From Synechococcus sp. GreenBA-s (lineage in GTDB: Bacteria > Cyanobacteriota > Cyanobacteriia > PCC-6307 > Cyanobiaceae): a stretch of DNA of 43,394 nucleotides. The stretch is from NCBI RefSeq assembly GCF_024345855.1, contig NZ_JAGQBX010000019.1, positions 1 to 43,394 on the forward strand. The letters are read 5' to 3'. A program made the position numbers and the translations under genes. Of the stretch, positions 19,971-28,489 are shown piece after piece; position 1 is the first letter of the stretch; each line of letters begins with the position of its first letter. The notes below the pieces were generated by a model. The model was not told the DNA's origin, did no database searches, and saw only the letters and a list, made by a program, of their open reading frames with translations.

Positions 19971-21178
19971 TGCTGCTCGCCCTGCTCCCCAGCCAGGCGC
20001 CTTACCGGGTGGATCAGGTGATGGCGGCCCCGGGGCTGATGGCCGGCCTGTTCGGCCTGCAGGTGCTGCTGGCCGGTGCCCTGTCCTGGAGTGGCAGTCG
20101 GCGAGCCTGGCGCTGCTGGTGGCTCGCAGCCGCGGGACTGTTGACCCTCACGGCTGTCTTCTTTGCCTTGGGGAGTTGGGGCACGACGGATGTCACCAAG
20201 CTCAGCTACTGGTTTGCGGCCGCCCCCGGCACGGGGATTGGGGGAGAGCCCTTCTGGCATCTGGTGGCTCCGGTGATCCCGCTCCTTCCCTATCGGATGG
20301 CGGCGGTGCATGGCCTGGTGGCGGCCGGCTACGGGCTGGCGGCGATCCTGCTGGCGCGCCACTGGCAGCGGCCTGCCTGGGCGGGCTGGTGGTGCCTGTT
20401 CCTCACGGCCAGTCCGATGCTGCGGGGATTCCTGCAGAACGGCCAGAGCCGTCAGGCCCTGGCCTTGCTGTTGTTGCTGCCTCTGATGCTGCTGGCGGCG
20501 CGGCTGGTGCGGTTGCCCCGGGGACTGGTGGGTGGTGCCACGGTCTGGTCGGCGCTGAGCCACACCACCTTCCCCGTCAACCTCCTGTTTGCCCTGCTGC
20601 CGGCCCTGGTCAGCCGGGATGGACGGGGCAGCGCTGCTGGGGTGCCACGCCGACACTGGCCGTGGCTGCTGCTGCCGGCCCTCATCGCGGTGCTGCTGCT
20701 GGTGGTGCTCGGGCCCGTAGCCCTGCAGAAGCTCAACATTTACGCCAACCAGATGAGCTTCTTCAGCCACTACGCCGTGCACCGCGAGGTGCTGCTGCTG
20801 GAGGCGGCCATGGCCCTGGCTGTGGTGCTCGCCTGCCGGCAGCGGGGGATGGGGCCCCGGCAGCTGTGGCGTTGCCCGCGGAGCCGGGTGCTGGGGCTGT
20901 TCGCCCTGCTCTATCTGGCCCTGCAGGCCTCCGTGGAGTGGGAGTGGTGGCCCCAGATCACCTTTCGGCTGGCCGATGGGGTGGGGCTGTTTCTGCTGAT
21001 CAGCTTCCTGGCCTGGCTGCGGCACTACCGCGCTGAGCGGCTGCTGCTGCCGGCCCTGGCCGTCACGCTGGTCTACTGGTTGGACGACCGGATCCTGCCC
21101 TCCGGCGGGTTTCACTGCGGCCAGGATGACGCGTTCCTCTGCATTCCCGATCGCTGGCCCGGCCTGGTGCGCTACTGA
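19970..21178 (+). CDS. EpsG/Wzy-like polytopic membrane protein
   Basis: A 402-residue protein with roughly ten hydrophobic segments and short polar loops. The segment TASPMLRGFLQNGQSRQALALLLLLPLMLL (about 143-172) resembles the R-Q-A-x-A region of EpsG-family proteins, which are proposed polysaccharide polymerases. Another loop, LNIYANQMSFFSHYAVHREVLLLEAAMAL, is less conserved-looking. A Cys-containing tail (FHCGQDDAFLCIPDRW) lies after the last helix. It is translationally coupled to a glycosyltransferase and followed 12 bases after the stop by a strong hairpin. A Wzy-type polymerase is the best guess; O-antigen ligase is an alternative. Confidence 0.75.
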   Translation: MLLALLPSQAPYRVDQVMAAPGLMAGLFGLQVLLAGALSWSGSRRAWRCWWLAAAGLLTLTAVFFALGSWGTTDVTKLSYWFAAAPGTGIGGEPFWHLVAPVIPLLPYRMAAVHGLVAAGYGLAAILLARHWQRPAWAGWWCLFLTASPMLRGFLQNGQSRQALALLLLLPLMLLAARLVRLPRGLVGGATVWSALSHTTFPVNLLFALLPALVSRDGRGSAAGVPRRHWPWLLLPALIAVLLLVVLGPVALQKLNIYANQMSFFSHYAVHREVLLLEAAMALAVVLACRQRGMGPRQLWRCPRSRVLGLFALLYLALQASVEWEWWPQITFRLADGVGLFLLISFLAWLRHYRAERLLLPALAVTLVYWLDDRILPSGGFHCGQDDAFLCIPDRWPGLVRY

Positions 21179-21190
21179 GGTCCGGCGGTG

Positions 21191-21223
21191 CCCCTGGCCT
21201 GGCCCAGGCTCCAGCGCCAGGGG
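21191..21223 (+). terminator. Strong bulged hairpin after the EpsG-like gene
   Basis: Arms CCCCTGGC-CTGG (21191-21202) and CCAG-c-GCCAGGGG (21211-21223) give 12 base pairs with a single-base bulge and an 8-base loop. It starts 12 bases past the stop codon. There is no T-run, so it would be a factor-independent terminator of the T-poor type, separating the first glycan unit from the ABC transporter operon. Confidence 0.6.
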
Positions 21224-21276
21224 TGATCGGTTGCCGGGCTGGCCACGGCCTCACTGGGGTTGCGGCTTGGGCTGGG

Positions 21277-21282
21277 TAGGTT
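21277..21282 (+). promoter_or_regulatory. Possible -10 box TAGGTT for the exporter operon
   Basis: TAGGTT lies 24 bases before the GTG of the ABC transporter and downstream of the terminator hairpin, where a promoter for the long plus-strand glycan run would be expected. No ideal -35 is seen. Confidence 0.3.
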
Positions 21283-21306
21283 GAAGCCGGGCCTAGCCCC
21301 CCTCTG

Positions 21307-23187
21307 GTGGGTTTGAACGTGGTGGAGCAGACGGTGCCGGGTCGCAAGTCAGAACGCCGCCCGGCCAAGCTGCTCAACAGCCAGACCCTGTCCCAGCTCT
21401 CCCAGCTGCTCGCCTACCTGCCCCGCAAGCGTCTGCGGGGCCTGGCCGTGCTGCTGGTGGTATCGCTGCTGGTGGGTCTGTTTGATCTGGTGTTCGTGGG
21501 CCTGCTGGCGCGGCTGGTGGGGGCCATGAGTGGCTCCCGGCTGGCGGACACGATCCCCAACATCTTTGTGTTCGGAGGCGGCAAGGCCGACCAGGGCCTG
21601 TGGATCGCCGGCCTGCTGATCGGGTTGGTGTGGATCACCATGGCGCTGAAGTATGGCGCTGCGCTGATCCAGAGCCTGCTGAGTGCACAGATCTGGGCCG
21701 ATTACGGCGAGCGCATCTACGCCAATGTGCTCCTGCAGCCCTACGAGTATTTTCAGACCCAGAACACGGCCCACATGCTGGCCCGGTTGAACCGGATTCT
21801 CAGCCGCATCTCCGACGACATCGTGCTGCCGATGCTCACGGTGGTGTCCAACCTGCTCTCTGTGGGTGTGTTGACGGTGGGCATCGTGGTGGCCTTCGGT
21901 TGGCGGGCCCTGCTGATCTTTGCCTTTCTGTTCGCTGCCTATGCCCTCTCCTCGCTGCTGATCACCCCGCCCCTGCGCTTTGCCACCAAGCAGAAGCTGG
22001 TGTTTTCGCTTCGGGTCAATTCGTTGCTGATGGAATCCACTCGTTCGATTCGCGATGTGCAGCTCTATGGGGCTGAGCGCCATTACCTGCATCAGTTCGA
22101 AGCCATCGGCACCCGCGGCAAGAAGTTCGACCGCATCTCCAAGCTGCTGCCGGATGTGCCCCGCTATGTGATCGAGCCCGCCGGCATCACGGTGCTGTTC
22201 CTGGTGGGCCTGCTGCCGGCCCTGCTGCACCGCGATGCCACCCGGATGATCCAGGACGCGATGCCTACCCTGGCGGCGATCATGTTCGCCGGGCTGCGGC
22301 TCTCAGCGCCGATCCAGGCCATCTTCCGCTCCATCAACAAGCTGCGGGGCGGCCTGCCGGACATCAGCGATGCCCTGCAGCTGCTGCAGCTCATACCCAA
22401 GCGCCTGCTGCTGGGGTCGGCTGCCACGCCCACCCCGAGCGGGGTGATGCCCCGCACGTCGATTCGGCTGGACAATGCCTGGTACCGCTATCCCCAAGCC
22501 AAGAACTGGGTGATCCAGGGGGTGAATCTCACCGTACCCGTGGGCTCGCGGGTGGCCCTCGTGGGCCAGACCGGCGGGGGTAAGTCGACAGCGGCCCATC
22601 TCCTGCTGGGTCTGCTGCAGCCCCAGCAGGGCCAGTTGCTGCTGGACGGCATTCCGGTGACTGCCTCCGAGCTGCCGGCCTGGCAGGCCTGCTGCGCGAT
22701 AGTGCCCCAGAACATCGTGCTGCTTGATGCCAGCGTGCGCGCCAATGTGGCCTTCGGCGCCGATGATGAGGCGATCGATGACGATGCTGTCTGGGAGGCC
22801 CTCGAGATGGCCCAGCTCGACGAATTCGTGAGTGAGTTGCCCTACGGCTTCTATACCGTGGTTGGGGAAGATGGTATGCGCCTTTCCGGTGGCCAGCGCC
22901 AGCGCCTGGCCCTGGCCCGCGCCTTCTACAAGCAAGCCAAGGTGTTGATCCTCGATGAGGCCACCAGCGCCCTTGACAACAAGACCGAGAACGACGTGCT
23001 CGAGGCCCTTGAGCTGGTGGGGCGGCGCTGCACCACGGTGGTGATCGCCCACCGGCTCTCGACGATCCGCTACTGCGATCGCATCTTCGAATTCGAGCGG
23101 GGGCGGATCAAGGCCTCCGGGGATTACCAGCTGCTGCAGGAGCGCTCCGACACCTTCCGGGAGCTGGTGGCCCTCCAGGAGGGCTGA
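21307..23187 (+). CDS. ABC exporter, fused membrane and ATPase domains (MsbA/PglK-like)
   Basis: A 626-residue half-transporter. About six membrane segments occupy residues 35-330 (for example GLAVLLVVSLLVGLFDLVFVGLLARLVG near the start). The ATPase domain has Walker A GQTGGGKST (about 420-428), a Q-loop around IVPQNIVLLDASVRANVAFG, signature LSGGQRQRLALARAF (about 526), Walker B VLILDEATSALD (about 546) and the switch His in IAHRLST. Homologues flip lipid A, lipid-linked oligosaccharides (PglK) or heterocyst glycan (HepA). Placement ahead of six or more glycosyltransferase-type genes points to a lipid-linked glycan substrate. The start is GTG at 21307; a second GTG at 21319 is possible. The next gene begins five bases after the stop. 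Confidence 0.93.
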   Translation: MGLNVVEQTVPGRKSERRPAKLLNSQTLSQLSQLLAYLPRKRLRGLAVLLVVSLLVGLFDLVFVGLLARLVGAMSGSRLADTIPNIFVFGGGKADQGLWIAGLLIGLVWITMALKYGAALIQSLLSAQIWADYGERIYANVLLQPYEYFQTQNTAHMLARLNRILSRISDDIVLPMLTVVSNLLSVGVLTVGIVVAFGWRALLIFAFLFAAYALSSLLITPPLRFATKQKLVFSLRVNSLLMESTRSIRDVQLYGAERHYLHQFEAIGTRGKKFDRISKLLPDVPRYVIEPAGITVLFLVGLLPALLHRDATRMIQDAMPTLAAIMFAGLRLSAPIQAIFRSINKLRGGLPDISDALQLLQLIPKRLLLGSAATPTPSGVMPRTSIRLDNAWYRYPQAKNWVIQGVNLTVPVGSRVALVGQTGGGKSTAAHLLLGLLQPQQGQLLLDGIPVTASELPAWQACCAIVPQNIVLLDASVRANVAFGADDEAIDDDAVWEALEMAQLDEFVSELPYGFYTVVGEDGMRLSGGQRQRLALARAFYKQAKVLILDEATSALDNKTENDVLEALELVGRRCTTVVIAHRLSTIRYCDRIFEFERGRIKASGDYQLLQERSDTFRELVALQEG

Positions 23188-23192
23188 ACGCC

Positions 23193-24392
23193 ATGGCCGA
23201 CATCACCCTGATCGCCACGGCCGACTGGGATCACCCGCTCTGGACCAACAAGCAGCACGTGGCCTGCAGCCTGGCGGCACTGGGACACCGGGTGCTCTAT
23301 GTGGAGTCGCTGGGGCTGCGGCCGCCCCGCCAGGGGCCCCGGGGACCGGCGGCTGGCCAGGCCGGCTCGGATCGGGGCCGGATCTGGCGGCGCCTGCGCC
23401 ATGGCCTGTTGCCCCCCCGCCGGGTGCGGCCTGGCCTGTGGGTGTGGTCGCCCCTGGTGCTGCCCGGGGCCCAGGGCGGTCTGGCGCTGAGCGTCAACCG
23501 GCTGATGCTGGGGCTAGGGCTGGGCTTGTGGCGCCGGGTTCTCGGCCTGCGGGCCGACTGGCTGTGGACCTACAACCCCATGACCCTGGCGGTGCTCGAG
23601 CCGGGGCCGTGGCGGCGTCTGATTTACCACTGCGTCGATGCGATCCAGGCCCAGCCTGGGATGCCGGCCGCTGCGATCGAGCACTGGGAGCAGTGCCTCT
23701 GCCGGCGGGCCGATGTCGTGTTCGTGACCTCGCCGGATCTGCAGCGTCGTCTGGCGCCGCTGAATCCGCTCACGCGCTTCTATCCCAACGTGGCTGATGG
23801 CGCCCACTTCGCCCGGGCCCTGGATCCGGCCCTGCCCCTGCCGGACGACTTGGCGGCGATCCCGGCGCCACGGCTGGGCTTCGTGGGGGCGATCAGTGCC
23901 TACAAGCTCGACCTGGCGCTGCTCGAGCAGCTGGCCCGGGCCCACCCCGGCTGGTCGCTGGTGCTGATCGGGCCGGTGGGGGAGGGGGATCCCGACACGG
24001 ATGTGGCGGCGCTGGCCGAGCTCCCCAACGTTCATCTGCTTGGTGCACGGCCTTATCACGTCCTGCCGGCTTATCTCAAGGGCTGTGCCGTGGGTCTGCT
24101 GCCCCTGCGCCTCAACGCATACACCCAGGCGATGTTCCCGATGAAGTTCTTTGAGTACCTGGCGGCGGGTCTGCCCGTGGTGGCCACGCGCATCGCGTCG
24201 CTGCAGGCCTATGGGGAGGCGGCGCTGCTCTGCGAGCCCACCGCCGACGCCTTCTCGGCTGCGATCAAGCAGGCGCTGGATGGCCAGGGCCCCGGGCTGA
24301 CCAGTCGCCTGGCCCTGGCTGGCCGCCACACCTACGCCTCCCGCACCCAGCGCATGTTGGAGGTGCTGGACAGTCTGCAGCAGGCAGGATGA
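23193..24392 (+). CDS. Glycosyltransferase, GT4 family, TuaH-like
   Basis: A 399-residue GT-B glycosyltransferase. The N-terminus ITLIATADWDHPLWTNKQHVACSLAALGHRVLYVESLGLR is typical of the TuaH-like subgroup, as is the middle LIYHCVDAIQAQPGMPAAAIEHWEQCLCRRADVVFVTSPDL. The C-terminal donor domain has LGFVGAISAYKLDLALLEQLARAHPGWSLVLIGPVGEGDPD and the nucleotide-sugar region MKFFEYLAAGLPVVATRIASLQAYG. The start ATG follows the ABC transporter stop by five bases, and its stop overlaps the next start as ATGA. It acts on the cytoplasmic face; sugar specificity cannot be read. Confidence 0.9.
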   Translation: MADITLIATADWDHPLWTNKQHVACSLAALGHRVLYVESLGLRPPRQGPRGPAAGQAGSDRGRIWRRLRHGLLPPRRVRPGLWVWSPLVLPGAQGGLALSVNRLMLGLGLGLWRRVLGLRADWLWTYNPMTLAVLEPGPWRRLIYHCVDAIQAQPGMPAAAIEHWEQCLCRRADVVFVTSPDLQRRLAPLNPLTRFYPNVADGAHFARALDPALPLPDDLAAIPAPRLGFVGAISAYKLDLALLEQLARAHPGWSLVLIGPVGEGDPDTDVAALAELPNVHLLGARPYHVLPAYLKGCAVGLLPLRLNAYTQAMFPMKFFEYLAAGLPVVATRIASLQAYGEAALLCEPTADAFSAAIKQALDGQGPGLTSRLALAGRHTYASRTQRMLEVLDSLQQAG

Positions 24393-25399
24393 CGGCCTCC
24401 ACTCCCAGGGCCATCAGTGTGCTCACGGTCTGCATGAACCGTGCGGAGCACCTGCGGATCTCGGCGGCCCACGTGGCTCGCTGGCCCCACCACGTCGAGC
24501 ACCTGATTCTCGACTGGAGCAGTGATCCCCCTCTTCGCCGCGAGGAGCTGCCGGAGGACCCTCGGATCCGGCTGCACCGGGTTGAGGGCGAGCGCCGCTG
24601 GAACCTGTGCCGTGCCTACAACTTCGCCGCCCTCCTGGCCCGGGGCGAGGTGCTGCTGAAGCTCGACGCCGACTGCTGGCCGGCGCCGGAGTCCGATCCG
24701 CAGTCGCTGCTTCTCCAGGGTCCGCTTTGGATGGGGGCCGGTGCGGGGGGGAGTGCGGGCCAGTTCCTGATGCAGCGTGACCTGTTTGACCAGGTCGGGG
24801 GCTTCAACGAATGGATGGTTGGTTGGGGCTTTGACGACAAGGATCTGCGCGTGCGTCTGGAGCTGGTCGCCTCCTGTCCGCTGTGGACCCTGCCGGAGGG
24901 ATGGGTCGTCGTGATGCCCCATGCCGATGCCACCCGGGTCGGCGCTGCGCTGCAGCGTGACACCGCCATCGCACGACAGCAGGCGCTGGCAGCCCTGCGC
25001 GCCTCCCGCCTGCACAATCGCCTGGTGGCGGCCCAGTGCCCCTGGGGGTCGAACCGGCCGTCGAGCCGCTACCTTTCCCAACCATCGGCGGATGCGGTGC
25101 CCCACTGGTGCGCGGAGGCCTCCACAATTCCGGTGCTGCCGGCTCCCCTGGAGCGCTCGCTGGCCCAGCAGCGACGGCGCACGTTCTGGGCCGTCTTCCT
25201 GGCGATCCCGGATCCGGCGATCGAGGCACTGCCTGAGAAGTTGCTGCCCGGAGATGTGCAGGGCCGCTGGCCTGTGGACTGGTGGCATCGCTTTTACTGG
25301 TTCAGCCTGCGCCCGTTGCTGATGGCGCCGGTGTGGGGCCTGGCCCTGCTGCGCGGAGCCGGTCGCTGGCGCTCCGGGGGGCGGCCGGGCTCGCGGTGA
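24389..25399 (+). CDS. GT2-like glycosyltransferase, tandem copy 1 (336 aa)
   Basis: GT-A fold glycosyltransferase. Residues 9-20 read ISVLTVCMNRAE; HLILDWSSDPPLRREELPEDPRIRLHRVEG covers 38-67; CRAYNFAALLARGEVLLKLDADCW contains the metal/nucleotide DxD at Asp93-Asp95. The segment LFDQVGGFNEWMVGWGFDDKDLRVRLE (132-158) is the galactosyltransferase C-terminal type module (GGF-E...GWG-DxDL). Residues 190-336 are a less recognisable extension ending near a hydrophobic stretch (RPLLMAPVWGLALLRGAG). It is coupled (ATGA) to the TuaH-like gene. The next gene encodes a paralogue of exactly the same length from its most likely start. Confidence 0.9.
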   Translation: MTASTPRAISVLTVCMNRAEHLRISAAHVARWPHHVEHLILDWSSDPPLRREELPEDPRIRLHRVEGERRWNLCRAYNFAALLARGEVLLKLDADCWPAPESDPQSLLLQGPLWMGAGAGGSAGQFLMQRDLFDQVGGFNEWMVGWGFDDKDLRVRLELVASCPLWTLPEGWVVVMPHADATRVGAALQRDTAIARQQALAALRASRLHNRLVAAQCPWGSNRPSSRYLSQPSADAVPHWCAEASTIPVLPAPLERSLAQQRRRTFWAVFLAIPDPAIEALPEKLLPGDVQGRWPVDWWHRFYWFSLRPLLMAPVWGLALLRGAGRWRSGGRPGSR

Positions 25400-25475
25400 T
25401 CCCCGGCGATGGGCTGACGTCGACTGCTCAACTGTGCCGGCCGTCGTCATCGACGCGATGGCGCGATTGCCTGCT

Positions 25476-25505
25476 TTGAAGTGCTGGGGGAGGCTGGCTT
25501 ATGCT
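25476..25505 (+). promoter_or_regulatory. Internal sigma-70-type promoter
   Basis: TTGAAG (25476-25481) and TATGCT (25500-25505) are separated by 18 bases, in an AT-richer part of the 127-bp gap between the tandem glycosyltransferase genes. A start near 25512 would leave a short leader before the ATG at 25527. It is the best-matched promoter in the window and would allow the second half of the run to be expressed separately. Confidence 0.5.
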
Positions 25506-25526
25506 CATTCCAGCATCGTGGAAAAC

Positions 25527-26537
25527 ATGCCGGAAGCCCAGGGAATCACGCCTTCCGGTCTTTCTTTTCCGTCAGCTGCAATCAGCATCATCACGGTCTG
25601 TATGAACCGCCGGCACCATCTGCTGCAGTCGCTGCCGCGGGTGTGTGCCTGGCCTCACCATCAGGAGCACATCGTTGTCGACTGGAGCAGCCGTACCCCG
25701 ATTGCCCGCAGTGACCTGCCGGATGACCCGCGCATCCGGCTCCTACGCTTACAGGGGGAGACCCAGTGGCATCCAAGCCAGGCCTACAACTTCGCCGCTG
25801 CCCAGGTCCGGGGTGACTGGATCTTTCGCCTGGATGCCGACTGCTGGGTTCAGGACCTGGATCCGTCGCAGCTGATGGCGTGTGATCCCGCGGACGGCTG
25901 GGTGGCCCGCGCGTCCCAGGGGGGGAGTCTGGGTGCCGTCCTGGTGCGCAGGGATCTGTTTGCTGCCATCGGCGGCTTCAATGAACTGATGCGCAGTTAT
26001 GGCTTTGAGGACAAGGATCTGATCTACCGCCTTGAAGCCCAGCCCGGTGTGCACATCGGCAGCCTGGCGCCCGAGCATGTGGTCTTCATCCCCCATTCCG
26101 CTCAGGTGCGCGCCAACCTGCCGGGCTCCGAGGCCAAGGCCCGTGCGTTGAAGCGGGCGACCTCCCTGTCCAACCGTTTCCTGGCTGCTTCCTGCCCCTG
26201 GCCCGGCCACTACCGATGCGCCAGCTACCGCCAGGAGCCAGAGGGTCACTGGCTGCTCGAGCCTGGCACCCTGCCTTGCCCTCCCCGGGAGATCGCCGAG
26301 GAGGCCCAGCGGCTCAGGCGGACCATCTTCTGGGGGCGCTTCCTGCTGCTGCCCGAGCTCTATGTGATCCAGGCCCCCCAGGTGCTGCTGCCTTCGGACA
26401 GGGATGGGCAGTTCCCGATCCACAGCACCCATTACCTCTACTGGCACACGGTTCGACGTCTCGTGGCGCTGCCGCTGTCGATACTGACCGTCCTGCGGCG
26501 TCTGGGTGTATGGGTTCGCTGCCACTCCGCAGGCTGA
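25527..26537 (+). CDS. GT2-like glycosyltransferase, tandem copy 2 (336 aa)
   Basis: Paralogue of the preceding gene: ISIITVCMNRRHHLLQS (19-35), EHIVVDWSSRTPIARSDLPDDPRIRLLRLQGE (47-78), QAYNFAAAQVRGDWIFRLDADCW with DxD at Asp103-Asp105, and LFAAIGGFNELMRSYGFEDKDLIYRLE (144-170). The ATG at 25527 is preferred over one 93 bases upstream because it lies after the promoter and yields 336 residues, identical to copy 1; an in-frame GTG at 25518 is an alternative. GC content is lower than in the flanking genes. Both copies end in a region mentioning LLP-D-x-x-W/Q-P followed by a hydrophobic stretch, a possible membrane anchor. Likely adds a second, different sugar of the same repeat unit. Confidence 0.88.
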   Translation: MPEAQGITPSGLSFPSAAISIITVCMNRRHHLLQSLPRVCAWPHHQEHIVVDWSSRTPIARSDLPDDPRIRLLRLQGETQWHPSQAYNFAAAQVRGDWIFRLDADCWVQDLDPSQLMACDPADGWVARASQGGSLGAVLVRRDLFAAIGGFNELMRSYGFEDKDLIYRLEAQPGVHIGSLAPEHVVFIPHSAQVRANLPGSEAKARALKRATSLSNRFLAASCPWPGHYRCASYRQEPEGHWLLEPGTLPCPPREIAEEAQRLRRTIFWGRFLLLPELYVIQAPQVLLPSDRDGQFPIHSTHYLYWHTVRRLVALPLSILTVLRRLGVWVRCHSAG

Positions 26538-27646
26538 AGAGCTGGATTGGTCATCAGCTGCGCTGGGCGGTGATGCCCCTGGCGCGATTCATGACCCGCC
26601 CCTATGCCCAGGACGTTGAACTGCTCCAGGCTTACGCCGGCCTGGTGCGTCAGGCCTATCACGCTGGCATCTTTCAGCCCTTGCTGAGCACCGATGTGTT
26701 CTGGAAAGGTTTCTGGCGCTCGCCTGACGATCTGCCGCCCACCAAATCACCGGCACGGCGGGAACGTGACAATGCCGTGCATCACTATGGCCATGATGTG
26801 CTGCTGAAGCGGCATGCGGGTCTGCCCCTGGTGGGGCGGCCCCTGCCGTTCCTGCTGGAGCACGGGGTCAATTTCAGTGACCAATCGGCCTTTGAAGTGC
26901 CGGAGCCCTGGGTGCGTACTTACCTGTGCATGGGGGAGCGTCGGGCTGCTCTGTTGCGCCAGAAGCATCCTGTCCAGGCCCATGCCATTGGTCCCTATAT
27001 CCGTTATGCTCAAATCCCCGTGAATCCAGGGCGGCTCGCTGAGCTGAAGCAGCGATTGGGGAAGACGCTGCTCGTCGTACCGCCCCATTCCACCGCGCAG
27101 GTGCAACGGATGTGGTCGAACGCGGAGTGGATCCAGCTGGTGGAGCGCTATCGCCGCGCCCATGGTTATCAGCGTGTCCTTTGGATGGGCTTCTGGAAGG
27201 ATCCCCTGCCCTTTGCTGAGTGGCTCCCCGACTGGATCCCCGCCGGCAATGGCCACGCCTCCAATCCCTGGTTCCTGGATTGTCAGCGGCTGTTGTTCGC
27301 TTTGGGCGATGCCGTCTGCACCTTTGCGCTGGGAACCCATGTCGGCTATGCCCTGGAGCTCGGCCTACCAGTTCTGTTCGGTCGGCAGGCCCTTGATCAG
27401 GACATGAGCCGGACCGATGCCGTCTGGCGACCGCGTTTCCAGGGAGAGCTGGAGGAGCGGGAACGGTTGATTGACCGGCTGCTGCGCGACGCGGACGGCG
27501 ACGAGCTCCTGTGCCTGGATCGCAGCCGTGCCCTGGAGCTCCTGGATCCGTGGTTCGGCTTTTCCCGCCAGGTGTCCAGTGCGGCGATGGCGGCGGTGCT
27601 TCAGGGGCGCGATGCCGAGGCGTCGCGGCGACCGCTCCGTGGCTGA
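26510..27646 (+). CDS. Uncharacterised protein, possible GT-B glycosyltransferase (378 aa)
   Basis: I do not recognise the family with confidence. After a basic start (MGSLPLRRLKSWIGHQLRW), residues about 80-150 read VHHYGHDVLLKRHAGLPLVGRPLPFLLEHGVNFSDQ; then AHAIGPYIRYAQIPVNPGRL and KTLLVVPPHSTAQVQRMWSNAEWIQLVERYRRAHGYQRVLWMGFWKDPLPFAEW look like the interdomain region of GT-B enzymes (linker, beta strand, P-HS motif, helix). Later FALGTHVGYALELGLPVLFGRQ resembles a donor-binding helix. The first 28 bases overlap the preceding gene. Composition is AT-richer than average. A glycosyltransferase or sugar-phosphate transferase for a capsule-type glycan is the best inference, from context and layout. 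Confidence 0.75.
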   Translation: MGSLPLRRLKSWIGHQLRWAVMPLARFMTRPYAQDVELLQAYAGLVRQAYHAGIFQPLLSTDVFWKGFWRSPDDLPPTKSPARRERDNAVHHYGHDVLLKRHAGLPLVGRPLPFLLEHGVNFSDQSAFEVPEPWVRTYLCMGERRAALLRQKHPVQAHAIGPYIRYAQIPVNPGRLAELKQRLGKTLLVVPPHSTAQVQRMWSNAEWIQLVERYRRAHGYQRVLWMGFWKDPLPFAEWLPDWIPAGNGHASNPWFLDCQRLLFALGDAVCTFALGTHVGYALELGLPVLFGRQALDQDMSRTDAVWRPRFQGELEERERLIDRLLRDADGDELLCLDRSRALELLDPWFGFSRQVSSAAMAAVLQGRDAEASRRPLRG

Positions 27647-28484
27647 GGCCCGCGGCCGGCCACTCTGGCTGCGGTTCCGCTCCCGCCGCAGTGTGCTGGC
27701 CCTGGAGGAAGAGGCCCGCGCGGCCCTGGCCCATGGCGATGTCGCCGTTGCCCTGGTGGCCCTCGAGACCCTGGCCAGGCGCTACCGCTGGCATGCCCCG
27801 GTGGAGGCGTTGCTGTTCCGCCGTGCGGCCCGGCCCGCAGGCGGGGCACAGGCGGAGGCCTTGCTACGGGGAATCGCAGCCTGCGCCGGGTTCCGCCGCC
27901 ACCACCGCGCCTATGCCGCCGTGAGCCTGGTCTACCGAGCTGCCGCCAGCGGCGACTGCTCCCTGGCCCGGGAGCTGCAGGTGGGCCTTGAGGCGGCGGT
28001 GGCTGAGCTGGAGGCGGATCCGGCCACGCTGCACTGCGGCCGCCGCAACCGCGAGAACCGCCTCAAGCGGCTAATATCCAGTCGGGCGGCCCTGCTGCAC
28101 CTGGCCCTGCTGCAGCACGATCAGCAGGCGCTGGCGGCCATCGGCCCCTGGGCCCACGCCCTGCTGGCCCGCCTCGACTTCGACCGCCTGCCGGCGGATG
28201 TGAGCCTGCGGCTGATGAGCAACTTCGGCCGCTGCCTGGCCCTGCAGGCCCCCTTGGCCCCCCAGGCCCTGCGACTCGATCTGGAGCGCCTGGTGGCCGA
28301 GGCAGCCCGGCCACGGCATCGCCACAGCCGGGCCCCGGAGGATCACCTCGGCTTTCTGCGGGGGCTGCTGGCGGATTTGGGCACTGGCGCACCGCTGCTG
28401 GCGATTCTCAACGTCGACACGCCGGAGCTGCGGGCGGGCCTCGGGGCCTTCTGGCAGGCTGCCGCCCAGGGGCGCGGGGCCTGA
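27612..28484 (+). CDS. Unknown helical protein in glycan operon (290 aa)
   Basis: Unrecognised protein, about 290 residues from the ATG at 27612, which overlaps the preceding gene by 35 bases; an internal GTG (VAEARG) is an alternative start. It is almost wholly alpha-helical and Arg/Ala/Leu-rich. Repeating helix pairs such as VLALEEEARAALAHGDVAVALVALETLARRYRW and ALLHLALLQHDQQALAAIGPWAHALLARLDFDRLP suggest TPR-like or related solenoid repeats. There is no signal peptide or membrane segment. It sits between the unassigned GT-B-like gene and two GT4 enzymes, so a scaffold or regulator of glycan assembly is possible. Confidence 0.72.
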   Translation: MPRRRGDRSVAEARGRPLWLRFRSRRSVLALEEEARAALAHGDVAVALVALETLARRYRWHAPVEALLFRRAARPAGGAQAEALLRGIAACAGFRRHHRAYAAVSLVYRAAASGDCSLARELQVGLEAAVAELEADPATLHCGRRNRENRLKRLISSRAALLHLALLQHDQQALAAIGPWAHALLARLDFDRLPADVSLRLMSNFGRCLALQAPLAPQALRLDLERLVAEAARPRHRHSRAPEDHLGFLRGLLADLGTGAPLLAILNVDTPELRAGLGAFWQAAAQGRGA

Positions 28485-28489
28485 CTGCC

